Origin: Tetrastigma voinierianum
Lineage: Eukaryota; Streptophyta; Magnoliopsida; Vitales; Vitaceae
DNA length: 64,000 nt
Reading direction: 5' to 3'
Assembly: GCA_016808115.1 (NCBI GenBank)
Contig: JAEQBH010000883.1
Span: 97,270 to 161,269 of the forward strand
A model generated the notes under the pieces. That model ran no database searches. It saw only the letters and a program-made list of their open reading frames with translations, and had not been told where the DNA came from. The number at the start of each line of letters is the position of its first letter. The first letter of the stretch is position 1. This document shows positions 46,062-57,587 of this stretch, one piece after another. The translations under genes and the position numbers were made by a program.

Positions 46062-46197
46062 TCAGAAAATTACAATCATCAAAGTCGTTCTTTACATCTC
46101 AGAAAATTACAATCAGCAAAGCCATTCTCCACATCTCAGAAAATTACAATCAGCAAAGCCGTTCTCTACATCTTAGAAAATCACAATCGGCAAACAC
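46062..46197 (+). repeat. 37-bp tandem repeat, about 3.6 copies
   Basis: Units of the form TCTCAGAAAATTACAATCA, then CAAAGCCGTTCTCTACA, are repeated in register with few substitutions. Confidence 0.9.
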
Positions 46198-46639
46198 CCA
46201 ATCAAGGCGAAAACCACAAGAAAGAGAAAGAGAAAAACAATAAGAATATGAAGAGGACTGAAGAGGTATAAGAATGGCCTCATGATTCAGTTACGCTACT
46301 TCCAGCAAAAAAGGACCCCACTCAACTAATCATAAATACTGTTGCTGAATGAACGCCATAATCACAAACTAGTTTTGATCAGGAACAACGAAATCCCACA
46401 AATGTGAACACAAACCAACGGAGATCATACTTCATCATATCAAAAACCCTCAAGCTTCATTTATACGAACTCGGTTAATTATCGAAAGAGAGGAAGGAGG
46501 TTATGAGTGGAGTATAATACACACCATCGAAGAAAGGCGGTTATTTATAAAGAAACCTAGACGCCTGGGGAAGCCACATAGTATGTTTCGATTCTCCATA
46601 ATTTACATTAAAACTACACGCGACGCTTCCTAAGGAAGC

Positions 46640-47425
46640 GAAGATGGAAAGATCCACGTAGCTCGCCTCAGAGCCAAGGAGCCCGGATACCGAAGAGAGC
46701 CACGCGCACCCAGTAAAAGACCCACGAGCCTGAATCCAGGAGCCAAGGAGCCTTGACATCGAAGAGCCACGCAGCTCGAAGAAAAGAGCCATGTAGCTCA
46801 GCCTCAGGAGCCAAGTAGCCTGAGATGAACAGCCACGAGCTGGCCAAGAGCTAAGGAGCCGGATATCGCAGCCACGCAGCTCAACGAAAGAGCCACGTAG
46901 CTTAGTTCGGGAGCCTAAGGGCTCGAATATTGAAGAGCCACACAACTTAGAAAAAGAGCCACATAGCCCGGCCGAGCACAAGAGCCTCTGATATCGGGAG
47001 AGCCACCAGTCAAACAAAGAGCCACGCAGTCACGGGAGCCAAGGAGCTCGGATATCAAGAGCCACGCAAATCTAGCAAAGAGTCAGCCTTAGCAAAAGAG
47101 CCACGAGCTCAATTTAAGAGCCCAGAGCCTCGACACAAGAGCCACGCAGCCTCATTGAAAAGAGCCACGTAGCTCAGCCAGAGCCAAGGAGTTTCCTGAT
47201 ATTGAAGAGCCAATATACCAAGAAAGAGCCATATCTCAATTCAGGAGCCCAGGAGCTTGAATATTGAAGAGCCACGCAACTCAGCAAAAGAGCCACGTAA
47301 CTCAGTTCGAGAGCCCCGAGCCTTCCTGATATTAAAGAACCATGTAGTCACTGGGGAGCCCCGAGCCCTGATATTGGCGAACCATACAAATGGCAGTCCA
47401 AAGGAGACACGGAGCTCAGAGTTTT
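46640..47425. repeat. GAGCCACG-AGCTC palindromic array (about 0.8 kb)
   Basis: Roughly 25 occurrences of AGAGCCACGCAGCTC, AGAGCCACGTAGCTCAG and GGAGCCAAGGAGCTCGGATAT words arranged in a higher-order unit of about 65-80 bp. GAGCCACGTAGCTC is nearly its own reverse complement. A 158-codon minus-strand reading at 46541-47017 simply spells the repeat. The array lies between H2 and H with no assigned element. Confidence 0.85.
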
Positions 47426-47925
47426 TCATGAGCCCAATAGTTTAGTTTGCAAAGAGCCCACTTTAAGGTTCCTAAGTACTCATATAGTCTGTTTAAAAGA
47501 ACCATGAGACCCAACTTCTAGAGCTCCAAATAACTCGACCATCAAGAGGTCGCGTGGGCCCACTTGCAGCAAGGATCGTAGAATTCAGTCCATTTAGAAG
47601 CCATAGAAAGGGTGAAAAAACAAAGACTCAGAGAGCATGAATATACGAATCAACGTTTCAATAAAGGTCAAAATCGTCATTACAAGGGCCAAAGGCTACC
47701 AAAGTGAAGAAGAATGACAGAAAAAGCCTAAATATCGAAAGACGACGGTAGGTTAGCTAAGGACACCTCAAGGTCATCTTCCGCCGATTTCACTCCCCAG
47801 CCTCGGCTATCCCCTCGCGGAACGGAAAATTGGAAAAAGAACTCGGGAAGATCTGAAGCTCACGCCTAAAAGAGAGCCAAATCAAGGCCCATAAGGTGCA
47901 TGCTTCATCCCATAGCTCAACGTAT
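47426..47925. other. Unassigned sequence between the array and element H
   Basis: No recognised domain or repeat edge. The sequence is interrupted at 47926 by the 5' LTR of H. Confidence 0.4.
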
Positions 47926-49231
47926 TGATTAAAGGCTCAAATAGTGCTATTTTCGAAAGCCTTGTTTATTGGGTATAAGGTTTTGAGTACTTTTGTGTAC
48001 TAATCAAACTTAATTAACCCGATCATGACATGTCCTCATATGCTACCGATCGCTTGTGGCATTTTTGTGGTAGTTTCGCGGTTAATCATGCCAAAGTTTA
48101 TGACTTAGTTCTGATCACAAAGAATCCACAAATACTAAGTTGAACTCTGAGTCAGCAGTGTTAGAACGAAGGAAAGTGGAGCAGAAAGTGGTATTAGTAA
48201 AGAGGGACACTATGAAATTTTTGTGTTGCAAAAATTCAAGAATCGCAAATTCTCAAGTAGGTCGCAAATTCACAACCCGCTCGTCCCAAATCTTTTGACC
48301 CCGCTTGGACTTTTTGTGATTTTTCCCAAAATACCCTTCATGTATAGTGGGTATTGAGATATTTTTGTAATTTTGCTTATTGGGAGCACTATATAAGCTT
48401 AGATAAGTTATTGTGCTAGGGAGCTTGATATTTTACAGAGAAATGGGTGGGAGTTTTCTTGCTTCTTTTCTTTTCTCTCATTCTCCTATATTTTTATCTC
48501 ATTTTCTTGGCTACCAAACACTCCCTAAGGATGACAACTCAAAGGATGAAAGTTATTAAACCCCTTCATCCAAGAAGAGGGCTACCGGGCTTTGAATCTG
48601 AGGTAAACTATTGGTTATATTAATCTGAAGCATTTATTGTCATTTATGTTTCTTATCTCTCACCCTCATGAAATCCCTAGATTTACCTTGATCGACTCAG
48701 TACTGACAATCTTTAAAATATGGATTCTTATCACATCCAAAGGAGACTCATTTAGCTGCCATTTCTATTTGCCATCAGAGGGTAGATCAAGGAGATAAAT
48801 TTTCACTGTCCGGAAACATTTATGTTCAATAAATGCTACATTTCAAAAAGGAAAATTATTAGTGTTCATTTTTTATAGCCAAATGAAGATCCGGTTCGGG
48901 AAATGACTATAGGTCATCCTCCCCAACACGAGGACAGGGACTCAAGGACCCCTCAGCTACCTTAGGATTTCAAACCCAGTGGCCTAATGCTTAAAGGAGT
49001 TCTTTTTATATTTTTCTTCATGTTGTTTTCAGTTTTCGAACATTACCCCTCACTGTTTTTATCAAAACCCCAAATCCAAATTTAAATTCACCATTTTGAG
49101 CCAATTGTTAATCATTTATGTGAAGAAAACCCATCCCTGTGTTCGACCCTAGAGCCACTATACTACGGCAGTAGAAGGTTTAGGTTTATAAATATTGTTG
49201 ATCTAAGATACCCTACCGGCAATACGAATCA
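47926..49231 (+). repeat. 5' LTR of element H (1.31 kb)
   Basis: Starts TGATTAAAGGCTCAAATAGT with an 81-base terminal inverted repeat (47926-48006), has TATATAAG at 48390-48397, a pyrimidine-rich leader at 48450-48510, and ends ATACGAATCA. It matches the 3' LTR throughout. Confidence 0.88.
48390..48397 (+). promoter_or_regulatory. TATA box of the H 5' LTR
   Basis: TATATAAG, conserved at 60988-60995 in the 3' LTR, about 465 bases from the LTR start. Confidence 0.6.
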
Positions 49232-49235
49232 AATG

Positions 49236-49249
49236 TGGCGTCGCTGGGC
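49236..49249 (+). other. Primer binding site of element H (tRNA-Asp-like)
   Basis: TGGCGTCGCTGGGC, four bases after the LTR end, resembles the TGGCGCCGTTGCCGG site known for Athila/Tat elements. Confidence 0.65.
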
Positions 49250-49599
49250 TGTGGATGGTACCTAAAGGTGCTTTATGAGCTTTGAACTGCGGATCCTCAT
49301 CACAAGTATTTGTGAACTTTTATCTCCTTCAATTTTCCAAGCAGTTCACTGCTGGGTGAATTCAATTCTTTACTATCCATATACAATTTAGCTACCAATA
49401 ACTCGTAGCCTTGTTTTTACTTCTCTCTGCTTGTGTGTCGTTGTTTCATGCAGAGCTTATGTATCAGCTGGGATAGAACACAACCGATAGATTAGAAAGA
49501 ACCAAAGGTTCCCACAGAACAAAGCTGTGAAGTGAGCTTACACAAAGGATCGATGAGCCTCCACCCGAGGAAAAGGCAGCCAATAGGGGATACGTAGGG

Positions 49600-50560
49600 A
49601 TACCAATTTATATAGGTCCAAGAGGGACCATATACATCCCCTATGGTGAGTGCACCTCATGTATCAGACCCCTAGAAGAGGACATAATTCAAAGTTCTAC
49701 ATTTTGCCTCTACTTCCCACCTTCCATGGTATGGAGAGTGAGAACCCATATACACATATCCGGGATTTTGAGGAAGTCTGCAATACCTTCAAGGAGGATG
49801 CTACCAATCTGGATCTGATGAGGCTTAAAGTTTTTCTTCTGACTCTGAAGGACAAGACCAAATTTTGGCCCACCTTCCGAGGCCAAGGACATCCCAATTG
49901 TATTTAAATGCAAGCCGAAGTTCAAAGAAATTTTCCCACACGTAACCAACAAATCAAGAGGCATATTTACACCTTTGTAGCCCAAGAAATGAGAAATTTA
50001 CTAAGCATCGGGAAAGGTACTTGGAAACCATTTGCCTCGCCTCACCTATGTTTCACACATGGTCGGGTAATAACCATTTTTATGATGGAATGTCCCTCTA
50101 TGTGAAGCAATTATTGAAACTATGTGGAGGACTTCTGAGCAAAAAATCTGTAAATAAGCCATGGACTTCCTCAACTACGCAGTAGAAACATCACCCAAGG
50201 CTCGGGACGAACCCAACCTAAGGGAGGCAGAGAGAATGAGATCCAACCAACTCAAGGGTCAGGGTATGTATCACCCCGGAGGACATGGAAATCAAACAAA
50301 GCTATCCACCCGCTAAGGTCAAAGGTTTCAGAATGAGAAATCAGCATGAGGTGTGAGTAGTAGCTGAAACACCACTGCCCAACCAGTCATGCTTCATTTG
50401 CTAGTCTACTGAGCACTAAGGAGAGCACTGCCCAACGGCCTTCCGCGGAGGGATATGATGGTCGAACAAATAATGTCGTGGGCTAATGTGAATATGCACT
50501 AACAAATGCCCTATACACAAAGAACACATATAATCTCAATTGAAGAACTATCCTAACCTC
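49600..50560 (+). pseudogene. Gag remnant of element H
   Basis: The best block is 49650-49907: YILPLLPTFHGMESENPYTH then IRDFEEVCNTFKEDATNLDL and MRLKVFLLTLKDKTKFWPTF, the start of the gypsy capsid domain (retrotransposon gag). The remainder continues in other frames: FVAQE-NEKF near 49975, YDGMS and KQLLKLCGGLLSK (50080-50140), LNYA region at 50170. A degenerate zinc-knuckle area lies near 50390. 49250-49600 is leader. The region 50560-51100 holds gag-pro linker text without a firm domain. Confidence 0.8.
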
Positions 50561-51099
50561 TCCCCCGAAACTAGTGTCTCCGTAATATATACCCCTGTGC
50601 ACAACAACAAGATGGTTCTCATCTCGTCTCATAACCACCACCATCCTCATCTCCAATGAGCAAGCTAAATGAATTCGAGCAAAGTGGTGCGCTCAGGAAG
50701 AACAAAAGCAAGAATGCTCAAGCCAATCGAGGATTGATACAAAGAGGAGCTGACACGAACAAGAAGTTTGAGAACTCGTGTACTCGATATTGCCAAGTAA
50801 AATTGACAACCCATAAGATTCAATTTCTAGGTTGACTAACCAAGAAGAAGTGTAAGAAAAAGGAGTTCCCTCAAACACAAATAACTTAGGAGTGCATGAA
50901 TTGAGCTCTTCCATTGAGCTACCTCCTATGATGGATGAAGTCAAAGAAGTAATCACTCGAGGAGCTAAGAAGGGAGGCTTGCTTGCAACAAATCTCTCAA
51001 ACCAAAGAAGAAGGCATAGAGGAAAAGAAGTCGAACTAGAGGAAAAGAAGTCAACCGTGAAATTCCGGTGATCAAAGAAGATGCAAAGAAGAAGAGCAC

Positions 51100-51760
51100 A
51101 CCCCACCTTTCCTCAAGCACCAAAAGGCAGCAGCGCTATCACAGGCTTCGAAATACTAGAAGGGCTGAAGGTGTGAAAGTCAACATCCCTTATCGATATG
51201 ATTAAGGTGTTCCAACTTATGCAAAATTTTTAGCGACTTGTGTACGCTGAAGAGTGGCTAAATGTCGGGTTAAAAGGCCTTCTTTACGTAATAAGTTAGT
51301 GCCATTATTCAATGCAAGACCCTAGTAGCGGCAAGACCCGTGTCATTCAACCATCTAGATGAACATTGGTGGGACTTGCGTGGAGAAGGCACTACTGGAC
51401 CTAGGGGCCAGTGTCAACCTGCTGCCTTATTCAGTGTACAAGCAGCTGGGTTTGGGAGAGCTTAAGCCCACCACTATCACATTGTCTCTAGCAGACAGAT
51501 CCATAAAAATCCCGAAGGGTACTGTGGAGGATGTGTTGATACAAGTGGACAAATTCTACTATCCTATAGATTTTGTCGGTGCTTGATAGCAACTGCTTGC
51601 AAATTAATCATGTGCCTATCATTTTGGGGGCACACTAGCCACCTAATGCGATTATCAATCGTCGAATGGAGTTATGCAACTACATTCTGTGAATACGACT
51701 CTCAGATCAATATTTTTATTTGACAAAAAAGCATATGCACGCAGTGGAAGAGGGTCAAGA
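51100..51760 (+). pseudogene. Protease remnant of element H
   Basis: MNIGGTCVEKALLDLGASVN (51359 onward) and LLPYSVYKQLGLGELKPTTI, LSLADRSIKIPKGTVEDVLI, with DLGAS as the aspartic protease active site; the 75-codon frame is open. Upstream, IDMIKVFQLMQNF and LNVGLKGLL (51190-51280) are the preceding conserved linker. Downstream, VPIILGAH (51612) and a GVMQLHSV-like remnant mark its end, with the ILGRP-type motif altered. Confidence 0.85.
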
Positions 51761-52229
51761 GGAGGTTTGCTTAATTAACACTATTTAGAAGAGCTATTAA
51801 GCAACAAGAACATATCGATCGAGGAGTTGTCTAATTTGTGAAGAGTCATAGAAACCTGTGAAAATGTAAAAATGGGAATGGACCGTGGAGAAAAAAGGAA
51901 GAAATCCTTCCTCTGCTTACTGAGGAAGACAAGGAAAAAGAAGGAACCAATGAGCCCCAAGATTTTGACCTCAAGCCTCTACCTGTGGAATTAAAGTATG
52001 TATATTTAGAAGAAAAACAACTAATGCCCGGGGCCATTATCTCTTCATCGTCAATGCCCTGCCAGATACTACTAGAGGTCCTCGTGGAAGAACAAATGTG
52101 CTATCGGGTGGAAATTTACACTTATAACTCATCCCTTTGGGTTTGTACCCATCATATTTATCTCGGAAGAAGAGGCAAAACCAAGAAGAGACAAAATCCA
52201 CAGAGGAGACTAAATCCTCATACGCATGA

Positions 52230-52974
52230 AGGGTACGCGTGCAGGTTCTTAAACTCGTTATAAGTTTGGCATCATATACCCTATATATAGCACTCCGTGA
52301 GTCCAACTCAAAGTTAGTGCCAAAAACTGGGCACATCGTGCGCAATGAGAAAGGAGAAGATATGCCCACCCGCCTTACTACAGGTTGGAGGGTATGCATT
52401 GATTACAGGAGACTAAATGAAGCGGGACATGAAAGATCACTCCCATTACTTTGGCGGATCAGCTCGAGAGAATTTCTAGGCACCTTTCTATCGCTGATGG
52501 CTATTCAGCTATTTCAAGATCGTAGATATCACAGAGAAATCAAGAAAGACTACCTTCACTTGTCCATCTGGGGACTGGCGCTACGTAAGAATGTCTTCTG
52601 CCTATGCAATGCCTCGCCATTCCGTAGATGTATGCTCGTGATTTTCAAGTGATTTGATGGAGCGCATTATGGAGGTCTACATGGATGACATCACAATATA
52701 TGGGGGTAGTTTTGAAGAATGCTTGATCAATCTTGAAACTGTCCTGCACAAGTGCATTGAGAAAAATTTGGTGCTGAATTGGGAAAAGTGTCATTTTATG
52801 GTCAACCAAGGAATTGTGCTAGGACATGCAAGTTTCTATAGGAGGTTCATCAAAGAATTTCAAGATAAAGAAAGCCTCTTTTACAAGCTTCGCCAGAAAA
52901 GGATGCTAAATTTGCATGGGATGAAGATCGCAAAGGAGCTTTGGAGGAGCTCAAAACCCATCACCACCCACACC
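52230..52974 (+). pseudogene. Reverse transcriptase of element H, with an internal deletion
   Basis: Blocks in order: IVRNEKGEDMPTRLTTGWRV then CIDYRRLNEA (52340-52420), degraded fingers up to 52600, LCNASPF, then an open frame from 52654 with MERIMEVYMDDITIYGGSFE (YMDD catalytic box intact), NLETVLHKCIEKNLVLNWEK, CHFMVNQGIVLGH. ASFYRRFIKEF follows LGH directly, which in the family is separated from it by about 34 residues. The frame then runs into nested LTR A3. 51760-52230 holds RT N-terminal linker text only. Confidence 0.85.
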
Positions 52975-55395
52975 CGCAGTGAGGGGCTCTCAGGGACATT
53001 CCCTAGAGCCCTACCACCCTGGGCTGGGCGAAGTTCGAACCGAAACCCTGGACGCCGCTTTAAAGCCATTAATTAAATCCTTTTTAGTTAACGCTTATTA
53101 AATCTTAGTTTCAAAAGAGTCACACCCAATCCTCGACTCAACCCGGTTGGCTGATCCAAGTCAGAGCCCTACATCTCATTACTTCCAATTATCTTATCAA
53201 AACATTTGACTTATTTTATTCATTTTAATTTGTAATTTCTAAGCAATCTATTTACAATTAACAAAAGATTCATAACGCTTACATTTACCAAAATGCCTTT
53301 ACAAAAATAATGATCCGTAGTTCAAACTGCTATTAAAACAATGTTCGGAAGAAATGGAGTAATGCATATGACGGAGCATACCAGAATTCTTCCTCTATGA
53401 CTCGAGCCTCGATCTCGGGGTCTTGCTCGATGTTCATCACTCTGCACTGCGCATTGATAAGAATACGCCAAGCATTTCATGCTAGTGGCTCCCATACACC
53501 AGATTCCATTTTCACTCATATAACCATGCATTTATCAAAATAATGCCTTTTATACAATATCATCAGAATGTGAAAGATACTTATATAAATACACTTTTCA
53601 ATACCATCGCTGCCGGGTTTGTAGATTCCACATATAGCTTATAGAATTTGACATCCAATTTACGATTCAAGCAGGAATCCTGTCCCGCTTATCATTCAAG
53701 AGCAAATGTGGTTTCACATTCAATATTACCGTCTCTACATATGACTATAGAAGTCAACATTCGCACGATCACAGAATCCCGCCCCGGCCTGGCCATTCAA
53801 GAGCAATGTGATTTCGTTCAATATTACCGCCTCACATAAGGATTATAGTCACATTCACGACTGATTCAATGAAACTCATTCTGTCTGTTATTCAAGAGTA
53901 CGTGATTTCAGATTAGATAAATGAGCGTTATCTTCTACGACGACCCGGGCCGGGTGAATTCAATATGTTGGTCACCATCATTGTTTCAAAATCAATTTAC
54001 TTTTATGCAAGAAATTCACTTACGCTTCAATTGCTCAGATACATGCATATATTTCTTGGTAAATTAGTCAATAACAATGATTCAAATCAATATATATGTA
54101 TATTTCATAAATAGAGAACTGAACAAGTATATAAATAATACTGAATAAAGAAACATTTAGAGAACAAACAAAAGAATAAAGAACGTTATAGAACAACAAA
54201 GAATAAAGAACTGCATAGGAATGCACTAATTATCGTGATTGCTTTCTTTCTCGATGTCAATCCTAGGTCGTTATCGCCTTCACCCAAGCACCTAGTCAAG
54301 TACAATTTATTCACTCTTAGTGATTACAAATAATCATACTAAACGAATATCGCTTGCTGCGTAAGAGGTACTAAGACGCTTTTCATGAGTTCCAATCTTA
54401 TTTGAACCTCTCTTAATCATTTGGCACAAGGTTCCGCATAATGGTGTATGAATTTAGGCTCAAATAAAACAAAACTATACAACTGGTCATTTTAGGCTCA
54501 CATACCAAGATACCTCGGACTCCGCATGTACATGTTGTGATTCTCGTTGACATGTGTACTCCGCATGTTGCCTTCCGTGGGTGTACCTAAGACACTCGTA
54601 CTTCAGACTCTACATGTTCGAAATTCTTCCTGTGATTTGCTTCTTTTGCCACTTTTTGATACCAATTTCCTTATATAACTTCCCATTCTTAATTCCTCAA
54701 TAATCATGGAAATCATCCAAAACAACTTTTCAGTACATTTATATTATGGTTGAACCTCATACCACAAAACCTTTCAGTAAAATCTCATGAATTCACCCAA
54801 AGGTCCATAAATTCTTCTAAACATCATATAATTTTGATGACCCATGTTTGTTTTCTACCATTCGGGGTTTTGCATCACATAACTAGAACACTTGCTGGCT
54901 CAGGTGATCTTTCCACAAAAACCCTAGACAAAGGAGACAATCTCAACCCAAAGCCTTAGGAATTCAAAACACACTTGATCCTAAGATGCAAACATATCTT
55001 GGTCTTCTCTCCTTCTCCTTCTTCTTCCTTGTTTTCTTTGTGGTTTCTTCACACGTTTTTTCTAGTAAGTAAATTGAGACCAATTGTGAATTTGGTTTTT
55101 ATCTCCCTCTTTTATACTCCCCTAATTCTCTTAATTTCAAAAAGGTCCTTGATCATTTAAATATTGCAAATCAACTTGTCTTAATTTTATTTTGGCCCAT
55201 CTCTACTCCCTTTATGATATTTATATCCCTTATGGAAATTTCACTTTATCCTTGTCAGAAGGCTACAATTTCCGGTTCACTAAATTTATCATTTCATAAT
55301 TTGTCAATTTATCAAATTTTTTTCCCAGAAAACACAAGTTTGGCTCAATTCATACACAGAATATATAATAAAATTATTATAAAAATTCTGGCAGA
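52975..55395 (-). mobile_element. Insert A3: solo LTR of family A (about 2.4 kb) in the RNase H of H
   Basis: The reverse complement matches LTR A over its length: AGAATTTTTATAATAATTTT next to the right edge, GATAAATTGACAAATT, GGGAGTATAAAAG (TATA at 55109-55117 on the minus strand), the GA-rich leader (55000-55035), AGTGTGTTTTGAATT, and AAAAAGGATTTAATTAATGG near the left edge. The reading of H resumes on the right with DWA and then LPF. Edges are approximate and no clean 5-bp duplication was found. Confidence 0.75.
53580..53960 (-). repeat. Degenerate tandem array in LTR A3
   Basis: About 4-5 units with TTCAAGAGCAAATGTG, TTCAATATTACCG and CATATGACTATAG (plus-strand text). Homologous in position to the arrays in A and A2. 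Confidence 0.7.
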
Positions 55396-55830
55396 TTGGG
55401 CGCATACGATCGCGCTACCTTTTTGAGGTTATGTGCGATGTGACATCTCTGCCATCAGAGCAGTTCTCTTGGCCAAAGAGAAGAAGGAAACCTTATATGG
55501 TCTAATATGCAAAAACTTTAAACGGCTAATGCAGAACTATACCACCACTCGAGAAAGAACTCGATGGTAGTAGTCTGGCGCCCCTCGACAGATTTCGTAT
55601 ACTGTGGGCCTGACATCATTATTCACGACCATCTCAAATTCAAGTACCTTCACCAAGAATAAGCCGTCAAGGCTAGGCTATTAGATGGCCCTCCTCCTTC
55701 GCACCAACCATCAAGGATAAAAAGGGGGTAGAGAATGTTGTTGTGGATCATCTCTCGCGACTAACAATAGTACATAACACTCACAACCCTCCAATCAATG
55801 ACGAGTTTCCTGAGGAGTCTCACTGCTAGT
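55396..55830 (+). pseudogene. RNase H remnant of element H
   Basis: After A3, short pieces in several frames give DWAHTIALPF, a CDAS-type region (55435), AELYHHSRK near 55530 (degraded TEKELL area), the DHLKFKYLH block (about 55630), and VENVVVDHLSRLTIVHNT (55728-55782), which is the family's conserved end of RNase H. The catalytic Asp region is frameshifted. Confidence 0.8.
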
Positions 55831-57080
55831 AGAGAAATATTATGCCCATTGCCAATTTATTGGTAACAGGAGAATTACCAGTTGACTGGAAGGCATAAGA
55901 CATGAAGTTCTTCTTTGCAAAGATTCATTCCTACTATTGGGAAGAGCCATTCTTGTTCAAATATTATGCAGATTAGATAATTAGAACATGTGTGCCTGAG
56001 GAAGAATAGCAAGGAATACTTAGTCACTGCCATGAGAGTGCATGTGGAGGTCATTTTGCTTTCCAGAAGATTACCATGAAGGTGCTCCAATCTGGGTTCT
56101 ATTGGCCTTCTCTCTTCATGGATGCCCACAACGTATGCCGCGCATGCGACAAATGCCAAAGACTAGGGAAGATCTCTCGCCATCACATGATGCCCCTAAA
56201 CCCAATTTTAGTAGTTGATTTATTAGATGTTTAGGGCATCGACTTTATAGGGCCATTTTCAGCTCGATACACATACATATTGGTAGGCTGACTATATGTC
56301 TGGGCGGGGTTGAAGGCCCACGTAGAGCAGGCCAGACTCACAAGGTATTGAAATTCGGGCAATGATCTTTCAAGATTCACCCAAAGGCCATAATCGTGAT
56401 GGAGGTTCACACTCCTTTGCAACAAACCTTTCGAGAACCTAGCTAAATATGGTGTAAAGCATAAAGTGGCCACCCCTTACCATCCTCAGACTAGTGGTCA
56501 AGTTGAGCTCGCCAACAGGGAAATCAAGACCATATTAATGAAAGTGGTGAACTCCAACAGGAAAGGTTGGTCTCTCGTGGACCGGCTGACTCCTTGTGGG
56601 TATATGTAATGTACTTCAAGACCATTCTCGAATGTCACCAGATCACTTAGCTATGGCAAGGCATGCCACTCCGCCATGGAGATTGAATATAAGGCCTGTG
56701 GACCAAAAATATGAACCCGGATTTGGGAAGAGCCGCCTAAAAGGGTCCTTCGACATCAATGAATTGGAAGAATTGCCAAACCATGTCACTGAACTCCAAA
56801 TCGCAAAAGATGTATTGAAAATGGCATGATCAAATAATAGCCCGCAAAACTTTCAAGCATGGGGACCAAGTATTGCTTTATGATTCGAAGCTCCACCTTT
56901 TCCCAGGCAAGCTAAAGTCAAGATGTACTGGTCCATTTATCATCCATCAAGTTCATCCTAATGGATCGTTGACCTCGCTCACCCCAAGGATGTGCAGTGT
57001 GATTCAAGGTCACAAGGAGGCTAAAGCCCTATGCAGTATAGTTCACAGAAGACAAGGAGGAGATCCCCCTCCTTGATCCT
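55831..57080 (+). pseudogene. Integrase remnant of element H
   Basis: The zinc-binding domain is readable: CHESACGGHFAFQKITMKVL (56028 onward), then YWPSLFMDAHNVCRACDKCQ (56100-56160), retaining the HHCC pattern. The core includes GIDFIGPF (56230) with the first Asp, a shortened middle, NKPFENLAKYGVKHKVATPY then HPQTSGQVELANREIKTILM (56420-56540) with the catalytic Glu. The C-terminus is visible as LYDSKLHLFPGKLKS and FIIHQVHPNGS (56870-56960). Stops and deletions are dispersed. Confidence 0.85.
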
Positions 57081-57587
57081 CCTTGAACCTGAAAGGCTAC
57101 CCTGTGTGGGCGTAGTTTCTGTAGAGGCTCAAAAGCACCCTAATTTTTGTTGTGAATTTTATTTGGTTGACAAAGTTTATTGTGCTTTTCCTCCCTTTAT
57201 TTCAGAGCCTTAGTTTCGATTGGGTAATTTCACTTTCTTAGCGCCTATACTCATAATTCCTGGGTTCTCTGCTTGTAGGTGTTGCAATTGTAGGAGCAAA
57301 ATTTTAGAGTGCGAAACTCACCGCAAAATTTCAGCCTGAGAAATTTCTCAGCCGTGAGGAGCCTCGCTACATGCCTTCGGTTTCCCCACACCATACCATT
57401 AATTCTCCATATTTTTTAACCTCGTTTTTAGTTCCCATTTATGAACACTAAATAGGTTAGCCCTTTCACCTCCCCAAGTCCCCTCTATATAAACCCCCGT
57501 ATCCTTCTTGTTTAGTCATTCCATCTCCTTACCCGAAGAGGAAATCCTCCTACCTTCTCCATCCCTTCCCAAATCCAAACATCCAAG

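Noticed and set aside
46541..47017. 158-codon minus-strand reading rich in LRGS and LLGS
   Set aside because: It is a translation of the GAGCCACG repeat; the periodicity is that of the DNA repeat.
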